From an uncultured Lachnospiraceae bacterium (GTDB lineage: Bacteria; Bacillota; Clostridia; Lachnospirales; Lachnospiraceae), in the NCBI GenBank assembly GCA_947631665.1, contig CANRMF010000012.1, positions 1 through 45,689 on the forward strand: DNA of 45,689 bases, given 5' to 3'. The translations under genes and the position numbers were made by a program. This document shows positions 7,022-17,028 of the stretch, piece by piece. Position 1 is the stretch's first letter. Each line of letters begins with the position of its first letter. The notes beneath the pieces were generated by a model, which worked only from the letters and a program-made list of their open reading frames with translations, searched no databases and had not been told where the DNA came from.

Positions 7022-8500
7022 TCAAATTGAACCATTCCCATTCTGTTTCTTTTTGCTACGGATACTACTCATTTCTCTTAAAGCCTGTAATACTTTATTT
7101 CTCTGGGAAAATACTACAATGATTAAAACGCCTGTAAACATATATCTTAAATAAGTATGCGAATATGTTGGAATATATAACATTCCAACTGCCAAAAATG
7201 CTCCTGTGATTAGCAGTAATATACCTCTCTTAATAGGTCGGATGCCATCTAGATATGTTTTACATACTTTCCGCATAAAGTAATAATGCATTCCGGAATT
7301 TACCATATAACAAATTAGTGTCGTATATCCAGCTGCCTGATATCCAAATATACTAATAAATATATAATTTAATAGAACATTTGTTACTGCACTGACAATA
7401 GTTCCTATAGTTGTCCAAGATCTTTTTTCAAAATAAAATTCAAAAGGAGCAAAGCATAAATACATATAATTAAAGTAAACACTCATGGCAACCGGTGGTA
7501 TCACATATATCGCATCTCTATACGTCGCAGGAGCAAAAAGGAAGATTATTTCCGGTGCCACTGCAATCAAAACGAGGTTTGCCATAGCAATTAATATCAA
7601 AGAAAAATTAACAACTCTTGATATATTTTTATAGTCCTTTTCATGAATTTTCTGATAAAGCCACGGACTCATTGTCGTATTCAGTGAATTATTTACCATT
7701 ACCATAATCTGTGAGACAGAATATGCCAAATTGTAAATCCCAGCCTTGGACGCTCCCTCCATTTTTTGTATCATAATGCGGTCAGCTCCCGCTAAAATCG
7801 TTCCCGACAAATAATGAGGTATTAAAGGGAGATTAAAGATAATGACATATTTCCAGTATTTTGCCGAAAAAAATTTTTTCCCCCGTAACATCTGAACAAA
7901 AAAGAAACCAGAATATGCAATCACCTCAACCAGCGCCAGTCCTAAAATTCGAGCAGTGACTTTATCCTGTGAATTGACTACAAATAAAATACCAAGAACT
8001 GGTTTGAAAAAAGAAACAGCAAGGGTAACGATTACTAACCCTCGGTATCGAAATTTATTTCGTTGAGCTGTAGACCAAAAATTAAACGCTGTTGATGACC
8101 ATATCATCAAAAACATTGCCAACATCTGAACAGTAGTAAGTGAAAAAAGAGAATTCCAAAAATTATGGAATAGCAGATATATTACAGTCCATACAAAGCA
8201 CAGCACCAGATTCAGTCCTTGAACAGATGAAATAAAAACTTTTTCATCTTTCTTAAATTTAACAACTCCCATGGTATATACACCAGAGCAAAGTTGCAAT
8301 GTGACAATAATCTGTACCACAGACAACCATGAATTAAACACACCAAACTGGCCATATTCTGAAGTGTTCATTAATCTTGTAAATATAGGAGTTGTAATTG
8401 TGGAAATCCCTCTTTGGAGAACAGAACAGACAAAAAACCAAATAGTAGCCTTTATCTGAACTGATAAGTTGCTATACTTGTCTATAAGTTTCCGTATCAT
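7022..8500 (-). CDS. Oligosaccharide flippase (Wzx/RfbX type)
   Basis: A 492-residue polytopic membrane protein with about 12-14 hydrophobic segments. The N-terminal pattern of a helix followed by TPIFTRLMNTSEYGQFG is characteristic of the polysaccharide-transporter (MOP/MVF) superfamily. Wzx proteins flip undecaprenyl-linked repeat units to the outer face of the membrane. Together with the Wzy-like polymerase encoded upstream it marks the block as a Wzx/Wzy-dependent polysaccharide locus. The start at 8500 has only a weak ribosome site (AAAGG about 13 bases upstream). Confidence 0.92.
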   Translation of the reverse strand: MIRKLIDKYSNLSVQIKATIWFFVCSVLQRGISTITTPIFTRLMNTSEYGQFGVFNSWLSVVQIIVTLQLCSGVYTMGVVKFKKDEKVFISSVQGLNLVLCFVWTVIYLLFHNFWNSLFSLTTVQMLAMFLMIWSSTAFNFWSTAQRNKFRYRGLVIVTLAVSFFKPVLGILFVVNSQDKVTARILGLALVEVIAYSGFFFVQMLRGKKFFSAKYWKYVIIFNLPLIPHYLSGTILAGADRIMIQKMEGASKAGIYNLAYSVSQIMVMVNNSLNTTMSPWLYQKIHEKDYKNISRVVNFSLILIAMANLVLIAVAPEIIFLFAPATYRDAIYVIPPVAMSVYFNYMYLCFAPFEFYFEKRSWTTIGTIVSAVTNVLLNYIFISIFGYQAAGYTTLICYMVNSGMHYYFMRKVCKTYLDGIRPIKRGILLLITGAFLAVGMLYIPTYSHTYLRYMFTGVLIIVVFSQRNKVLQALREMSSIRSKKKQNGNGSI

Positions 8501-8563
8501 ATCTTCGTTAGACCTTTCTCAATCAATCCGGAGTCGTTTGGAGCCGTTTTTCCATCTCATATA

Positions 8564-10345
8564 CTATTTTTTTAATAATCCTTTAATTTTTGCCACTCCT
8601 TTATCTCCGGCAACAGATTGAATCATATCTTTTGCCATTTCTTTTGCTTTTCCTTTTAAATTAGCTACAATATGGTTCATAGCATATATCGCATTCGACT
8701 CATCATTACTATCGGTAAACGCTTCAAAAATCATTGGTTTTTCAGTTATTTCCGGAACTACAAATCGTTTCACTGCCTTCAAAAATTCCTCTTTTGTAGA
8801 AGCAGTCAAATATTCGAATCCTAAATCCTCTGCGTAATGTCTTAACAACGCAGAAGATTTATTTCCAAAATGTCCTGCAGCAGCCATATATTCATCTGCT
8901 GCTTCACCAAATCCATAAGCCGGGTGCGAATATATTCTAAATTCTGCCCCTTTGCCGTTATTAACCACCAGCAACCTGAAATTACTACAAATGTGATGAT
9001 TTCCTAAGGAATTCATGTCATAAAAGAACGTCAAATCTCCCACTGCTCCAAAATGTAACCTGTGAGGATTCGCCAGCGATTCTCCAATCATTGCCGATAC
9101 CTGCCCATCAATTCCCATCGTTCCATCATTGGAATAACATTCAATAGTTTTAGAAATAGGGAAAAAATTCCATGCACGTGCCGTATTAGAACCAGCCAGA
9201 TGGAAAACTGCTCCCTCTGGTAATATCTTACTTAATTGTTTTGCAATCCACACATTAGAAAACGGGATTTCAGGCATTTTTTGCAATATATTGTTATATT
9301 CTCTCTGCCAATTTTTAGCATAATCACATTCAACATACTCTTTTTTTTGCTCTGCATAATACTGAAAGAACTGTTCTTCCTTCATATCAAAAACATGGCT
9401 TAAATTTTTTTCCACATCACGAATCATCCCATCAGGATTCACTCTCCATAGAGAAGCTGCTTTCATTCCAGAATTATACCTTGATATGGATCCAATATAT
9501 ATAACCAAATCTGCCTTTTCCGTTTCTTCAATATATCCTGCCATGTTACTTAACAATGCGGGATTGTATCCATATTCACCTTTATAATTGCTGGCATGAT
9601 TCATAACTACGACTGCATTATATTTTTTGCAAAAATCGTCCACAGCTGTACTTAATTCTTCTGTCCACTTTGTATGCACTCCAACTAAAATAGCAATATG
9701 GCGATATCCGTCTAATGAAGGCATCTCCTTCAACTCGCGAATATATCGGATTGGTCGGATCGCAGGAAGGGTTTTGCACGAAAAATCTTGATTATATGTG
9801 GTGACCAAGTTAATATGAACCGGTCCTCCTCCGTTCTTCCTTAACGCTATAAGCGCTTTGTTAACTTTTACAGAACATGCCCACTCATCTTCACTAGAAT
9901 GAACACAATCCACAACCACACTCTCCATCGCAATATCATTTAGCCGAGTGCTCCTATCAATCGTTTGACCATAATATTGCCCTACATTCCCAAGATACGA
10001 TGTTGCAGTAATCGCCAGTATTGGTAATTTTCTATAATATGCTTCTGTAAGTCCGGGAATATAATTTCTTGAAGCAGTAGAAGCTGTGCATGATAATGCA
10101 ACGGGTTCTCCACTTTCAGCTGCCAGACCTACGGCAATATATGCGGCGGATCTTTCGTCAACGGAACTATATATCTCAAAAAAAGGATCGCTTTGCAAAC
10201 TACCAACCAAACATATATTTGTAGCTCCCGGGCTGGCAACTATTTTGCGAATTCCATGCGATTTCATCAATGAAATAAGAATTTGCGTATGTTTTTCTAC
10301 AGTATAATTTTTATTTGCTAGATTTGTTGTTTTTGAATTCTTCAT
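8564..10345 (-). CDS. MenD-like thiamine-diphosphate-dependent enzyme in a polysaccharide locus
   Basis: 593 residues with the three-domain layout of ThDP enzymes. The N-terminal domain has SPGATN near residue 39 and VDERSAAYIAVGLA near 62-75. The Glu64 is the residue that activates the cofactor, and this wording is closest to MenD. The C-terminal domain has the ThDP/metal motif starting GDLTFFYD (about 436-443) and ending VVNN (about 460-463). MenD makes a menaquinone precursor, but no menaquinone gene is nearby. The neighbours are a pyruvyl transferase and a flippase. The likely role is carboligation or decarboxylation giving an unusual sugar or substituent; this is inference. The ATG at 10345 is preferred over a TTG one codon earlier, with AAGGAG seven bases upstream. 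Confidence 0.82.
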   Translation of the reverse strand: MKNSKTTNLANKNYTVEKHTQILISLMKSHGIRKIVASPGATNICLVGSLQSDPFFEIYSSVDERSAAYIAVGLAAESGEPVALSCTASTASRNYIPGLTEAYYRKLPILAITATSYLGNVGQYYGQTIDRSTRLNDIAMESVVVDCVHSSEDEWACSVKVNKALIALRKNGGGPVHINLVTTYNQDFSCKTLPAIRPIRYIRELKEMPSLDGYRHIAILVGVHTKWTEELSTAVDDFCKKYNAVVVMNHASNYKGEYGYNPALLSNMAGYIEETEKADLVIYIGSISRYNSGMKAASLWRVNPDGMIRDVEKNLSHVFDMKEEQFFQYYAEQKKEYVECDYAKNWQREYNNILQKMPEIPFSNVWIAKQLSKILPEGAVFHLAGSNTARAWNFFPISKTIECYSNDGTMGIDGQVSAMIGESLANPHRLHFGAVGDLTFFYDMNSLGNHHICSNFRLLVVNNGKGAEFRIYSHPAYGFGEAADEYMAAAGHFGNKSSALLRHYAEDLGFEYLTASTKEEFLKAVKRFVVPEITEKPMIFEAFTDSNDESNAIYAMNHIVANLKGKAKEMAKDMIQSVAGDKGVAKIKGLLKK

Positions 10346-10565
10346 CAATAGTCTCCTTATATCAAGTTCTTACATCGTTCAAAATATTTTAGTAATTCAA
10401 TATATTTTTTACATCATATAACTACATATTTTTTGTAATCTAGCATATTTTTAATTGATATGCAAGATTGAAACACTAATAACCAGCATCATAATATCTA
10501 TCAAGTCTAAACAACAAGTAGTTTTTTCAACTTCATTTATAATTAGAGTCAGCCCGACTCACAGA

Positions 10566-11639
10566 TTAAATATTTTTAAAATAATTTTCTGTATCACTCT
10601 GATTCTTTCTGATAATATCCATTTCTGTCGTATGATTCTCTATTAAACCAATTTTCTCTGGTTTTGAATAATCTTCTTTACAAAAAATCTTCAAAAGATT
10701 ACTGATTCTATCACTGGATCCCAATTTTGGATTAACCTCAACATAAAAATTTTTTTCAAATAAAATTGAAAATGCGCAACCATGAAAAGAATCCGTAAAT
10801 ACATACTCTGCATTATATATCCAGCCTAAATATTGCTGAGGTGAGGCATACCATATCTGTTTTATTCCTTTTTGAATTGTTCTTACAAGTGCAGGTGATA
10901 GAAAAATTAATTTTAATTTTTTATTTCCGATACATTTTCTGGCATATTCCACTAAATCATTGGACCGATTCATGGAAAAAATCAATACATATTTCTCTTT
11001 AATCTTTGGGAGTTCCAGAATTTCTTCCCATTCCTTTTTTTCTAGTAAGAAAACAGGATCCATGTGACAAGCAACATGATTTATCCCTACCCGTTGTAAT
11101 CGCTCTATCAACAATTCTTCCCGGACTGAAATTTTATGAAAGTGCATTAATTCTTCGATACATTGCTTATTTTCTTCTAAGGAATACCCGCCAAGACTTG
11201 CAGAATAAGCTATTCTTTTTTTTGATGGAATTCCTTTTAAATAATAATTGAAATCATCATTCGTCAATGTGCAGTTAAATACCTGATCGCTACCGGTAAT
11301 AAAATAATCATATTTATTAAAAATTTCCTGCCATGTGTCATTGAAGACCGGCTTAGAACTCATCACATCAAGAAACTTTGAGAATTTTTTTCTAAGTTTT
11401 TTATAATAGACAATTTCGACCAACCGCTTCAGTTTTGCCTTTAAGCCAAACTGCTCATACTGATTTAAATCACTGAGATTAACCTGATTTGAATGATATA
11501 TGGTTTCAATTGCAGGATTTCGATAGTCAATAATCTCTGTGGAGTATCCCTTCGAATTGAGGAAGTTGCATAATGCATATGATTGCAATACTGCACCATA
11601 ATTTAATGCTCTATGAAATGTTACAATTCCCATTTTCAT
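10566..11639 (-). CDS. Polysaccharide pyruvyl transferase family protein
   Basis: 357 residues. The N-terminus, MKMGIVTFHRALNYGAVLQS, and the later GSDQVFN and DSFHGCAFSILF segments are typical of the CsaB/WcaK pyruvyl transferase family. These enzymes add a pyruvate ketal from phosphoenolpyruvate to a sugar, giving negative charge. The conserved His of the SFHG motif is present near residue 290. It has a GGGAG ribosome site about ten bases upstream of the ATG, and starts two bases downstream of the preceding GT2 stop codon. Around 220 bases separate its end from the MenD-like gene. Confidence 0.9.
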   Translation of the reverse strand: MKMGIVTFHRALNYGAVLQSYALCNFLNSKGYSTEIIDYRNPAIETIYHSNQVNLSDLNQYEQFGLKAKLKRLVEIVYYKKLRKKFSKFLDVMSSKPVFNDTWQEIFNKYDYFITGSDQVFNCTLTNDDFNYYLKGIPSKKRIAYSASLGGYSLEENKQCIEELMHFHKISVREELLIERLQRVGINHVACHMDPVFLLEKKEWEEILELPKIKEKYVLIFSMNRSNDLVEYARKCIGNKKLKLIFLSPALVRTIQKGIKQIWYASPQQYLGWIYNAEYVFTDSFHGCAFSILFEKNFYVEVNPKLGSSDRISNLLKIFCKEDYSKPEKIGLIENHTTEMDIIRKNQSDTENYFKNI

Positions 11640-11641
11640 GT

Positions 11642-12700
11642 TTAATTTACTCCCATTCGTAATTTTTTTAAAACAATTCTACACTTACAAAAAAATGAAG
11701 CAACAAGGAAATTTTTATTTTTAATCTGCTTCATAACCAATCGCATATTTGTATCCATGTTTTTTAGCATATTTTTATCAAGATACTTCCACTTATCTCT
11801 ATATCCCTGTTTCTGACTCAATTGTTTCATTCTTTTTGCTCTTTGAAAAATTGTATCGTGATTGTCTACATTATAAAAGTCTGCAACTACGCACCACCAA
11901 TATCTATAAATATGACTATATGCATTTGCTACTTTAATCTCATTGTCATTCAACAAATCTCCCAACAATTCTTCTATCAACAAATTTGCGGTCACGCCTA
12001 TTTCACCGCACTCTTTATTGTAACTGCTTCCCTGACTTTTGGGATTATCATAATAGCAATATACTCTACTGGTATCAAATAATACTTTAGTACTTTTTTT
12101 GAGGCATGAAATATTAAACCATACATCTTCACATATTTTTACATCACTATTAAAAAGCAAATTGTTTTTTAATAAAAAATCTTTACTATATGCTTTCGCC
12201 CATGGAAAAACAAGACTTGCGGACTTCAATTCAGGATCTGTAACATAAAGTAAATTGGAAATCAAATACTTCCTATCTTTCACACCATATTCTCGAATTT
12301 CTATTGATTGTCCACTGTCATTAATATTTTCGTCACGTCTCGTTACTCTTTCCCATTGAAATAAAATCATATCCGGATTTTTATTTATACTCAAGGCAAC
12401 TCTTTCTAAATAATTAGAAGAAACGTAATCGTCCTGATCCACAAAGAGTATGTATTTCCCTTCTGCCCTTTGAACGCCAAAATTACGAGCAGCACTGCAC
12501 CCTGCATTTTTCAAATGAAAAACTTTTATATGATTATCTTTAGAAGCCAAAGTATCGCACAATTCAGATGTCCCATCTGTCGAGCCATCGTCTATAAGAA
12601 GCAATTCGTAATCATTATAGTTATTCATTTGGAGACTCTCTACACACTTTTCCAAATACTTTTTCCCATTGTAAACAGGGATTACCACCGTAATATCCAT
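11642..12700 (-). CDS. GT2-family glycosyltransferase
   Basis: 352 residues. The N-terminal GT-A fold begins VVIPVYNGKKYLEKCVES and has LLIDDGSTDGTSE near 34-46. A DQDD metal-binding motif at about 88-91 occupies the place of the usual DxD. These enzymes transfer a sugar from a nucleotide donor to a lipid-linked acceptor at the cytoplasmic face. The C-terminal 150 residues are variable and give no donor information. A GAGGAG site precedes the start. It shares the operon with two more GT2 enzymes. Confidence 0.93.
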   Translation of the reverse strand: MDITVVIPVYNGKKYLEKCVESLQMNNYNDYELLLIDDGSTDGTSELCDTLASKDNHIKVFHLKNAGCSAARNFGVQRAEGKYILFVDQDDYVSSNYLERVALSINKNPDMILFQWERVTRRDENINDSGQSIEIREYGVKDRKYLISNLLYVTDPELKSASLVFPWAKAYSKDFLLKNNLLFNSDVKICEDVWFNISCLKKSTKVLFDTSRVYCYYDNPKSQGSSYNKECGEIGVTANLLIEELLGDLLNDNEIKVANAYSHIYRYWWCVVADFYNVDNHDTIFQRAKRMKQLSQKQGYRDKWKYLDKNMLKNMDTNMRLVMKQIKNKNFLVASFFCKCRIVLKKLRMGVN

Positions 12701-12710
12701 ACCAAACTCC

Positions 12711-13733
12711 TCAATTATTTTTCTTTTTCATTTTTATAAATTTTGACTTCATATTATAATAAATTACTGCAATATAATTATGCTGTAATATCTTATACTC
12801 TATTCTTTTTAAATACGATAAGTTATGTTCATCTACTTTTCTCATAAGTGTTTTTGTATGCTCATGATGTATAACATAATCCATCATTTTTTTTCGTTCC
12901 GTTTTTGACTTCTCATTTATTACAATTTGTAAACAAAGATTTGTAATAAATTTAAAATGGAGTTCTGTTACTGAGGACTCCAGAGAAAATAATTTTTCTT
13001 CTTTAATATAATCAATCTTTCTATGATATAACTTGCTGTTATCTGCTAAATACTTTTCTACCGAAAGATGGTGCATAACACTATTTCTATTTTCTTCTTT
13101 TACCAGAAAAATCTCTGAGATATAATCAACTGTTTTACAAAACTTCCAATAATCCAAGGAAAAAATAAAATCTTCACCGATACTTATATCCGTTGGGAAA
13201 AAAATACGATTTTCTTTTACAAGCTGTGCTTTATAAATTCTAGACCAACAAGGATTCATATCTGTTGAATTCAGGAATCTTTCCGTAACATTTTTCTTCA
13301 AATTTTTTTCAAAATTATATTTTATCGGAACTAATGTCCCGTCATCAAATATTTTATTAAAATTAAAAATATAAAAATCCGCCACTGAGTTCTTCACTAC
13401 ATTTGTCAAAAGATGATTCCAATTTTTCAAAAAATAATCATCTACATCCAAAAACAGCAAATACTTTCCTTTGCTATAATTTATCCCAATATTTCTCGCA
13501 TTGGAAACTCCTTTAACTTCTGTTGATATATACTTTACTTCCGGATATATTTCCACTAACCTTGCGCATATTGACTTTGTAGAATCTGTACTCGCATTAT
13601 CTACGATAATACATTCAAAATTTTCTTCCTTCAAATTAATATCTACAACAGAAAGAACACATCTTTGTATATATTTCTCTCCATTATACACTGGAATAAT
13701 TATGCTAAAGAATATTTCACTGTTTTGTCTCAT
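12711..13733 (-). CDS. GT2-family glycosyltransferase
   Basis: 340 residues with the GT-A signature SIIIPVYNGEKYIQRCV at 10-26, IIVDNASTDSTK near 42-53 and DVDD at 96-99. The core matches the other GT2 proteins here but the C-terminal half is different, so it probably adds another sugar or makes another linkage. The ribosome site is poor. It follows the DUF6625-like gene by six bases, so translation may depend on coupling. Confidence 0.92.
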   Translation of the reverse strand: MRQNSEIFFSIIIPVYNGEKYIQRCVLSVVDINLKEENFECIIVDNASTDSTKSICARLVEIYPEVKYISTEVKGVSNARNIGINYSKGKYLLFLDVDDYFLKNWNHLLTNVVKNSVADFYIFNFNKIFDDGTLVPIKYNFEKNLKKNVTERFLNSTDMNPCWSRIYKAQLVKENRIFFPTDISIGEDFIFSLDYWKFCKTVDYISEIFLVKEENRNSVMHHLSVEKYLADNSKLYHRKIDYIKEEKLFSLESSVTELHFKFITNLCLQIVINEKSKTERKKMMDYVIHHEHTKTLMRKVDEHNLSYLKRIEYKILQHNYIAVIYYNMKSKFIKMKKKNN

Positions 13734-13739
13734 TTTGTA

Positions 13740-14744
13740 CTACATCTTTCTTTCATTTAAAGTATCATTTTTCTTTTTTAAGCAATAATACTTCTTACTT
13801 CTTTTTACAAGAAAAGTAAAAATTTTTTTTGGACTGATTTGATCTTTTTTCTCATGAAATAAATTCCAAAAATATTTTCCCCAATGTGACTTACTGTATT
13901 TCTTTACAACTTCTATTGTACTTTCTTCTATCTTATCTGTAATTTTATTTGGAATAATCATCCACTGCTCGGCATCTTCTTCGACATTTATCTCCATTTT
14001 TCTTTTTAAAAAGTGAATATACATAAATGTGTCTTCGTGAACCTTATTATTTAATAGATACTTCCTAATAAGTTTACCCTTTTCCCAAAAAAAGATTTGC
14101 CTGTTATTCCTATTTTGCTCCTCTGCGGCAACGTTTGTCAGAAAAAATTTATAATAATAATCTGATAAATCGGCAAACACCTGTTTCTTATAACAACGCC
14201 ATCCACATGAATCATAAATTTCATTCATTGCACGCTCGTCAAAAAAGAAGTTTTCACTACTTGAAAAGGCTTCTTTATAATCCACTTTGCTTTTCCCTGT
14301 TATTTTATAACGCGCATTAACTTCTGGAGTATTTCGGTATAGCGTTGAATGACCTAAAAACCCAATCTTATCATTTTCTTCCAAAACTTTTTCCGTTATA
14401 AAATTTCTAATATCTCCCCAGAGCAAATCTATATCGCAATGTCCCCAAAAATCAAAATTTTGTATATAGTCTGAAAAAACTTCACCATATGCAGGTTTAA
14501 AATCACACAACTTATATGGAGTGTCCAAACAAATAGGAAAATCAAATTGATTCTGAAACTTTTTCACCACCTCTTTAAAAGACATATGCACCACCCGAAC
14601 ATTAGGCGGATATGAATATTCTTCATAATTATCTGTAAATATAATCCAGTTTACAGATGGATTTAATGCACATGTTCTGAGCCATAAGGGAAATAAATTT
14701 CCCATCTTTCCAAAATATGGGATAATATAGATGATTGATTTCAC
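13740..14744 (-). CDS. DUF6625-like glycosyltransferase-related protein
   Basis: 334 residues. The N-terminal YIIPYFGKMGNLFPLWLRTC and the central HCDIDLLWGD motif (residues about 102-111) match what I recall of the DUF6625 family found in polysaccharide loci. The DID triad at 104-106 looks like a metal-binding DxD, so a transferase role is likely but not proven. The start is a GTG with GGAGG seven bases upstream. It lies between the Wzy-like polymerase and a GT2 gene. Confidence 0.75.
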   Translation of the reverse strand: MKSIIYIIPYFGKMGNLFPLWLRTCALNPSVNWIIFTDNYEEYSYPPNVRVVHMSFKEVVKKFQNQFDFPICLDTPYKLCDFKPAYGEVFSDYIQNFDFWGHCDIDLLWGDIRNFITEKVLEENDKIGFLGHSTLYRNTPEVNARYKITGKSKVDYKEAFSSSENFFFDERAMNEIYDSCGWRCYKKQVFADLSDYYYKFFLTNVAAEEQNRNNRQIFFWEKGKLIRKYLLNNKVHEDTFMYIHFLKRKMEINVEEDAEQWMIIPNKITDKIEESTIEVVKKYSKSHWGKYFWNLFHEKKDQISPKKIFTFLVKRSKKYYCLKKKNDTLNERKM

Positions 14745-14794
14745 TCTTTTTCCTCCACCTGATGTATTCTTTGTACTTCTATGAATAATTATTT

Positions 14795-16054
14795 TTACTT
14801 TGCAGGTTTTCGCTTCAGTACAAGGCGACGATCTGTAATAACTATTTTTTTCCCTTCTTTACCAATATTTTCGCACAGCATAGAAACAAGCATACAAAAT
14901 GATGGCCAAAAGTCTACTCCATACATTGTATTATCTGTAATACTAAAAATAGCAAATCCTATAAAAATAGCTCTTATAACTCCATTCGTCAGTCCGATAT
15001 TGTGTTTTATAACGTATCTATATACTAAAACAAAGCAAATAATAATAAGCACTATTCCGACAATTCCTGTTTCAACCAGCCATCTGATATATTCATTATG
15101 TACTGCCTGATAACCATAATTTATCCAAATACCTGTTATTTTTTTTGTATACCCTAATCCCCATCCAAATATCCGATGTTCCTTCGTTGCATCAAGAATC
15201 TGCTCCCATGCCCAAAAACGATTTGACGTACTAATTGCTGATGTTTTGTCAACAGAATTTGTAAAATCTAAGCTTTTAATAATAATAATTCTGACAATAA
15301 AAGCCAATCCAACAACTAAAACAGGCAATAACAGCATTATCTTTTGTAATATATTTTTAGGGACTCTCCTTAAATGTGAGATTGCAATACCAATTAAAAT
15401 AATCGTAGCAAAAATCAACGCCCCACGCATATTACACAAACCACAAATTGCAAAATTAATAAGAAATAACCACAAATAATTATGAATTCCATAAACAGAA
15501 TATAAAACATAGGCAGCAATCATTCCCAGCACTGCAATACTTGCCAGAATGGCTACATTATCCATTGAACTGAGCCGATATCGGGTAGTATCTAAGATAT
15601 ATCCATTAACAAAAAAACTTAATAATGCATTGACCGGAGCAGCCCATACCAATATTTTCAACCCAAAAATACGGCTATTCTCTCCCCATGGTATCGCCAA
15701 TACAAGAAATCCTGTTAAAGTCGTAGCAAAAGAAAGTAAAATATCTGTAAAATAAAAATCCGTTAGTCTATATCTAAAATATAAAACAATACTGAGTGCT
15801 AAGATAATCCCCAAATTCAAATAAATACATTTGTGAATTGCTTTTCTGGCTTTTAACATCAATAATATTGTACTAATCAGTATAATCGCTTTTATTAACG
15901 ACTGATATTTTGACTGCTCCATATAATATCGGAAACAGAAATCCACATCAAGCAGTAAAACGCAATATATGATTGTATATCTAGGATTTGCAAAAATATA
16001 TGCTACCGCAATACATGCTATCACCAAGCCTATTATCAATATAAAAACATTCAT
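14795..16054 (-). CDS. O-antigen ligase/polymerase family membrane protein (Wzy-like)
   Basis: 419 residues with about ten to twelve hydrophobic segments. An extracytoplasmic loop near residue 300 contains GWGLGYTKK followed by AVHNEYIRWLVETG, the pattern of the Wzy_C (O-antigen ligase/polymerase) family. The conserved HNEY and the preceding RGAL segment are present. It would polymerise flipped repeat units on the outer face. A GAGGT site lies in front of the ATG. It is paired with the flippase encoded further along the operon. Confidence 0.9.
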   Translation of the reverse strand: MNVFILIIGLVIACIAVAYIFANPRYTIIYCVLLLDVDFCFRYYMEQSKYQSLIKAIILISTILLMLKARKAIHKCIYLNLGIILALSIVLYFRYRLTDFYFTDILLSFATTLTGFLVLAIPWGENSRIFGLKILVWAAPVNALLSFFVNGYILDTTRYRLSSMDNVAILASIAVLGMIAAYVLYSVYGIHNYLWLFLINFAICGLCNMRGALIFATIILIGIAISHLRRVPKNILQKIMLLLPVLVVGLAFIVRIIIIKSLDFTNSVDKTSAISTSNRFWAWEQILDATKEHRIFGWGLGYTKKITGIWINYGYQAVHNEYIRWLVETGIVGIVLIIICFVLVYRYVIKHNIGLTNGVIRAIFIGFAIFSITDNTMYGVDFWPSFCMLVSMLCENIGKEGKKIVITDRRLVLKRKPAK

Positions 16055-16063
16055 ACAATTACC

Positions 16064-17026
16064 TCACAATAAATAAAGAAATAAAAATCGAAACAGAGGT
16101 CTTCTGACGAAGTGTAAATATAAATTTGGAAGTGTCACTTTAGACAAATATTTGTTTTTTTTCCATTGAGGACGTTCATTATTTACACACGTCCACAACG
16201 AATCCACAACGATTCTCTTGATTTTTTTTTCTTTAATATTCCGTACTTTTTTTAACGGGAATCCCCATAATACATTCCTAACAAATTTATATTCCAATTC
16301 CTGATCATATTGATTAAGTAAATTCTTTGTTTTTAAATACTCCATCGAATTCATATAAACCTTGCAAATGTCTGTAATCCGAATACTTTCTTTATATGAA
16401 ATAGAATCTGTTCTTTGAACATAGTGGACATATGGCTTTCTCACCACTGCAACATCGCTAATATCTTTCAAATGTGGCATTAGTGAAAAGAAAAACTCAA
16501 CATCTTCGTAAAGCAGACCTTTAGGAAAATAAATATCAATATTTTCCAACCAGTCCCGACGATATAGTTTATTCCATGCTACTACCCGTCCTCTTATAAG
16601 ATAATCTTTCACGTCTCTATAGTCGGGAGCTTTATCCCATACTCTTTTTTTAGGATATTCCCAATAAAAGTCGCACTCTACTACGTTCTTTTTTCCACCT
16701 TCAGATGCGCGATACATCATCTCATAAGCATCTTTTTCAATAAAATCATCAGAATCTAAAAAGGTAATGTACTCACCTTTTGCATAGCCCATTCCATAAT
16801 TTCTTGCATCAGACAAGCCACCGTTCTCTTTTTTATAATATCGAATCTTATTAGAATATTTATTTCTATATTGCATAACAATATCTTCGGAGTTATCCGA
16901 AGATCCATCATTTACAATTATTATTTCTATTTCTTGCAATGTTTGTTGTACCAAACTATCCAGACATTTTGCAATATAATTTTCAACATTATAAACCGGA
17001 ACAATCACACTAATTTTTATGTCCAT
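16064..17026 (-). CDS. GT2-family glycosyltransferase
   Basis: 320 residues with the GT-A signature SVIVPVYNVENYIAKCLDS, IIVNDGSSDNSED near 37-49, and DSDD at 91-94. A second acidic LLYEDVEFF segment near residue 175 is typical of the acceptor side in this family. The GAGGAATTA ribosome region overlaps the end of the PssE-like gene, whose stop lies just two bases before the ATG, so translation is coupled. Confidence 0.93.
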   Translation of the reverse strand: MDIKISVIVPVYNVENYIAKCLDSLVQQTLQEIEIIIVNDGSSDNSEDIVMQYRNKYSNKIRYYKKENGGLSDARNYGMGYAKGEYITFLDSDDFIEKDAYEMMYRASEGGKKNVVECDFYWEYPKKRVWDKAPDYRDVKDYLIRGRVVAWNKLYRRDWLENIDIYFPKGLLYEDVEFFFSLMPHLKDISDVAVVRKPYVHYVQRTDSISYKESIRITDICKVYMNSMEYLKTKNLLNQYDQELEYKFVRNVLWGFPLKKVRNIKEKKIKRIVVDSLWTCVNNERPQWKKNKYLSKVTLPNLYLHFVRRPLFRFLFLYLL

Positions 17027-17028
17027 TT

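Noticed and set aside
10546-10562. GAGTC/GACTC inverted repeat downstream of the pyruvyl transferase as a terminator
   Set aside because: Only five base pairs and no run of T after it; too weak to call.
10455-10646. Plus-strand 63-codon frame in the gap by the pyruvyl transferase
   Set aside because: No ribosome site, partly antisense to the transferase, and no recognisable features.
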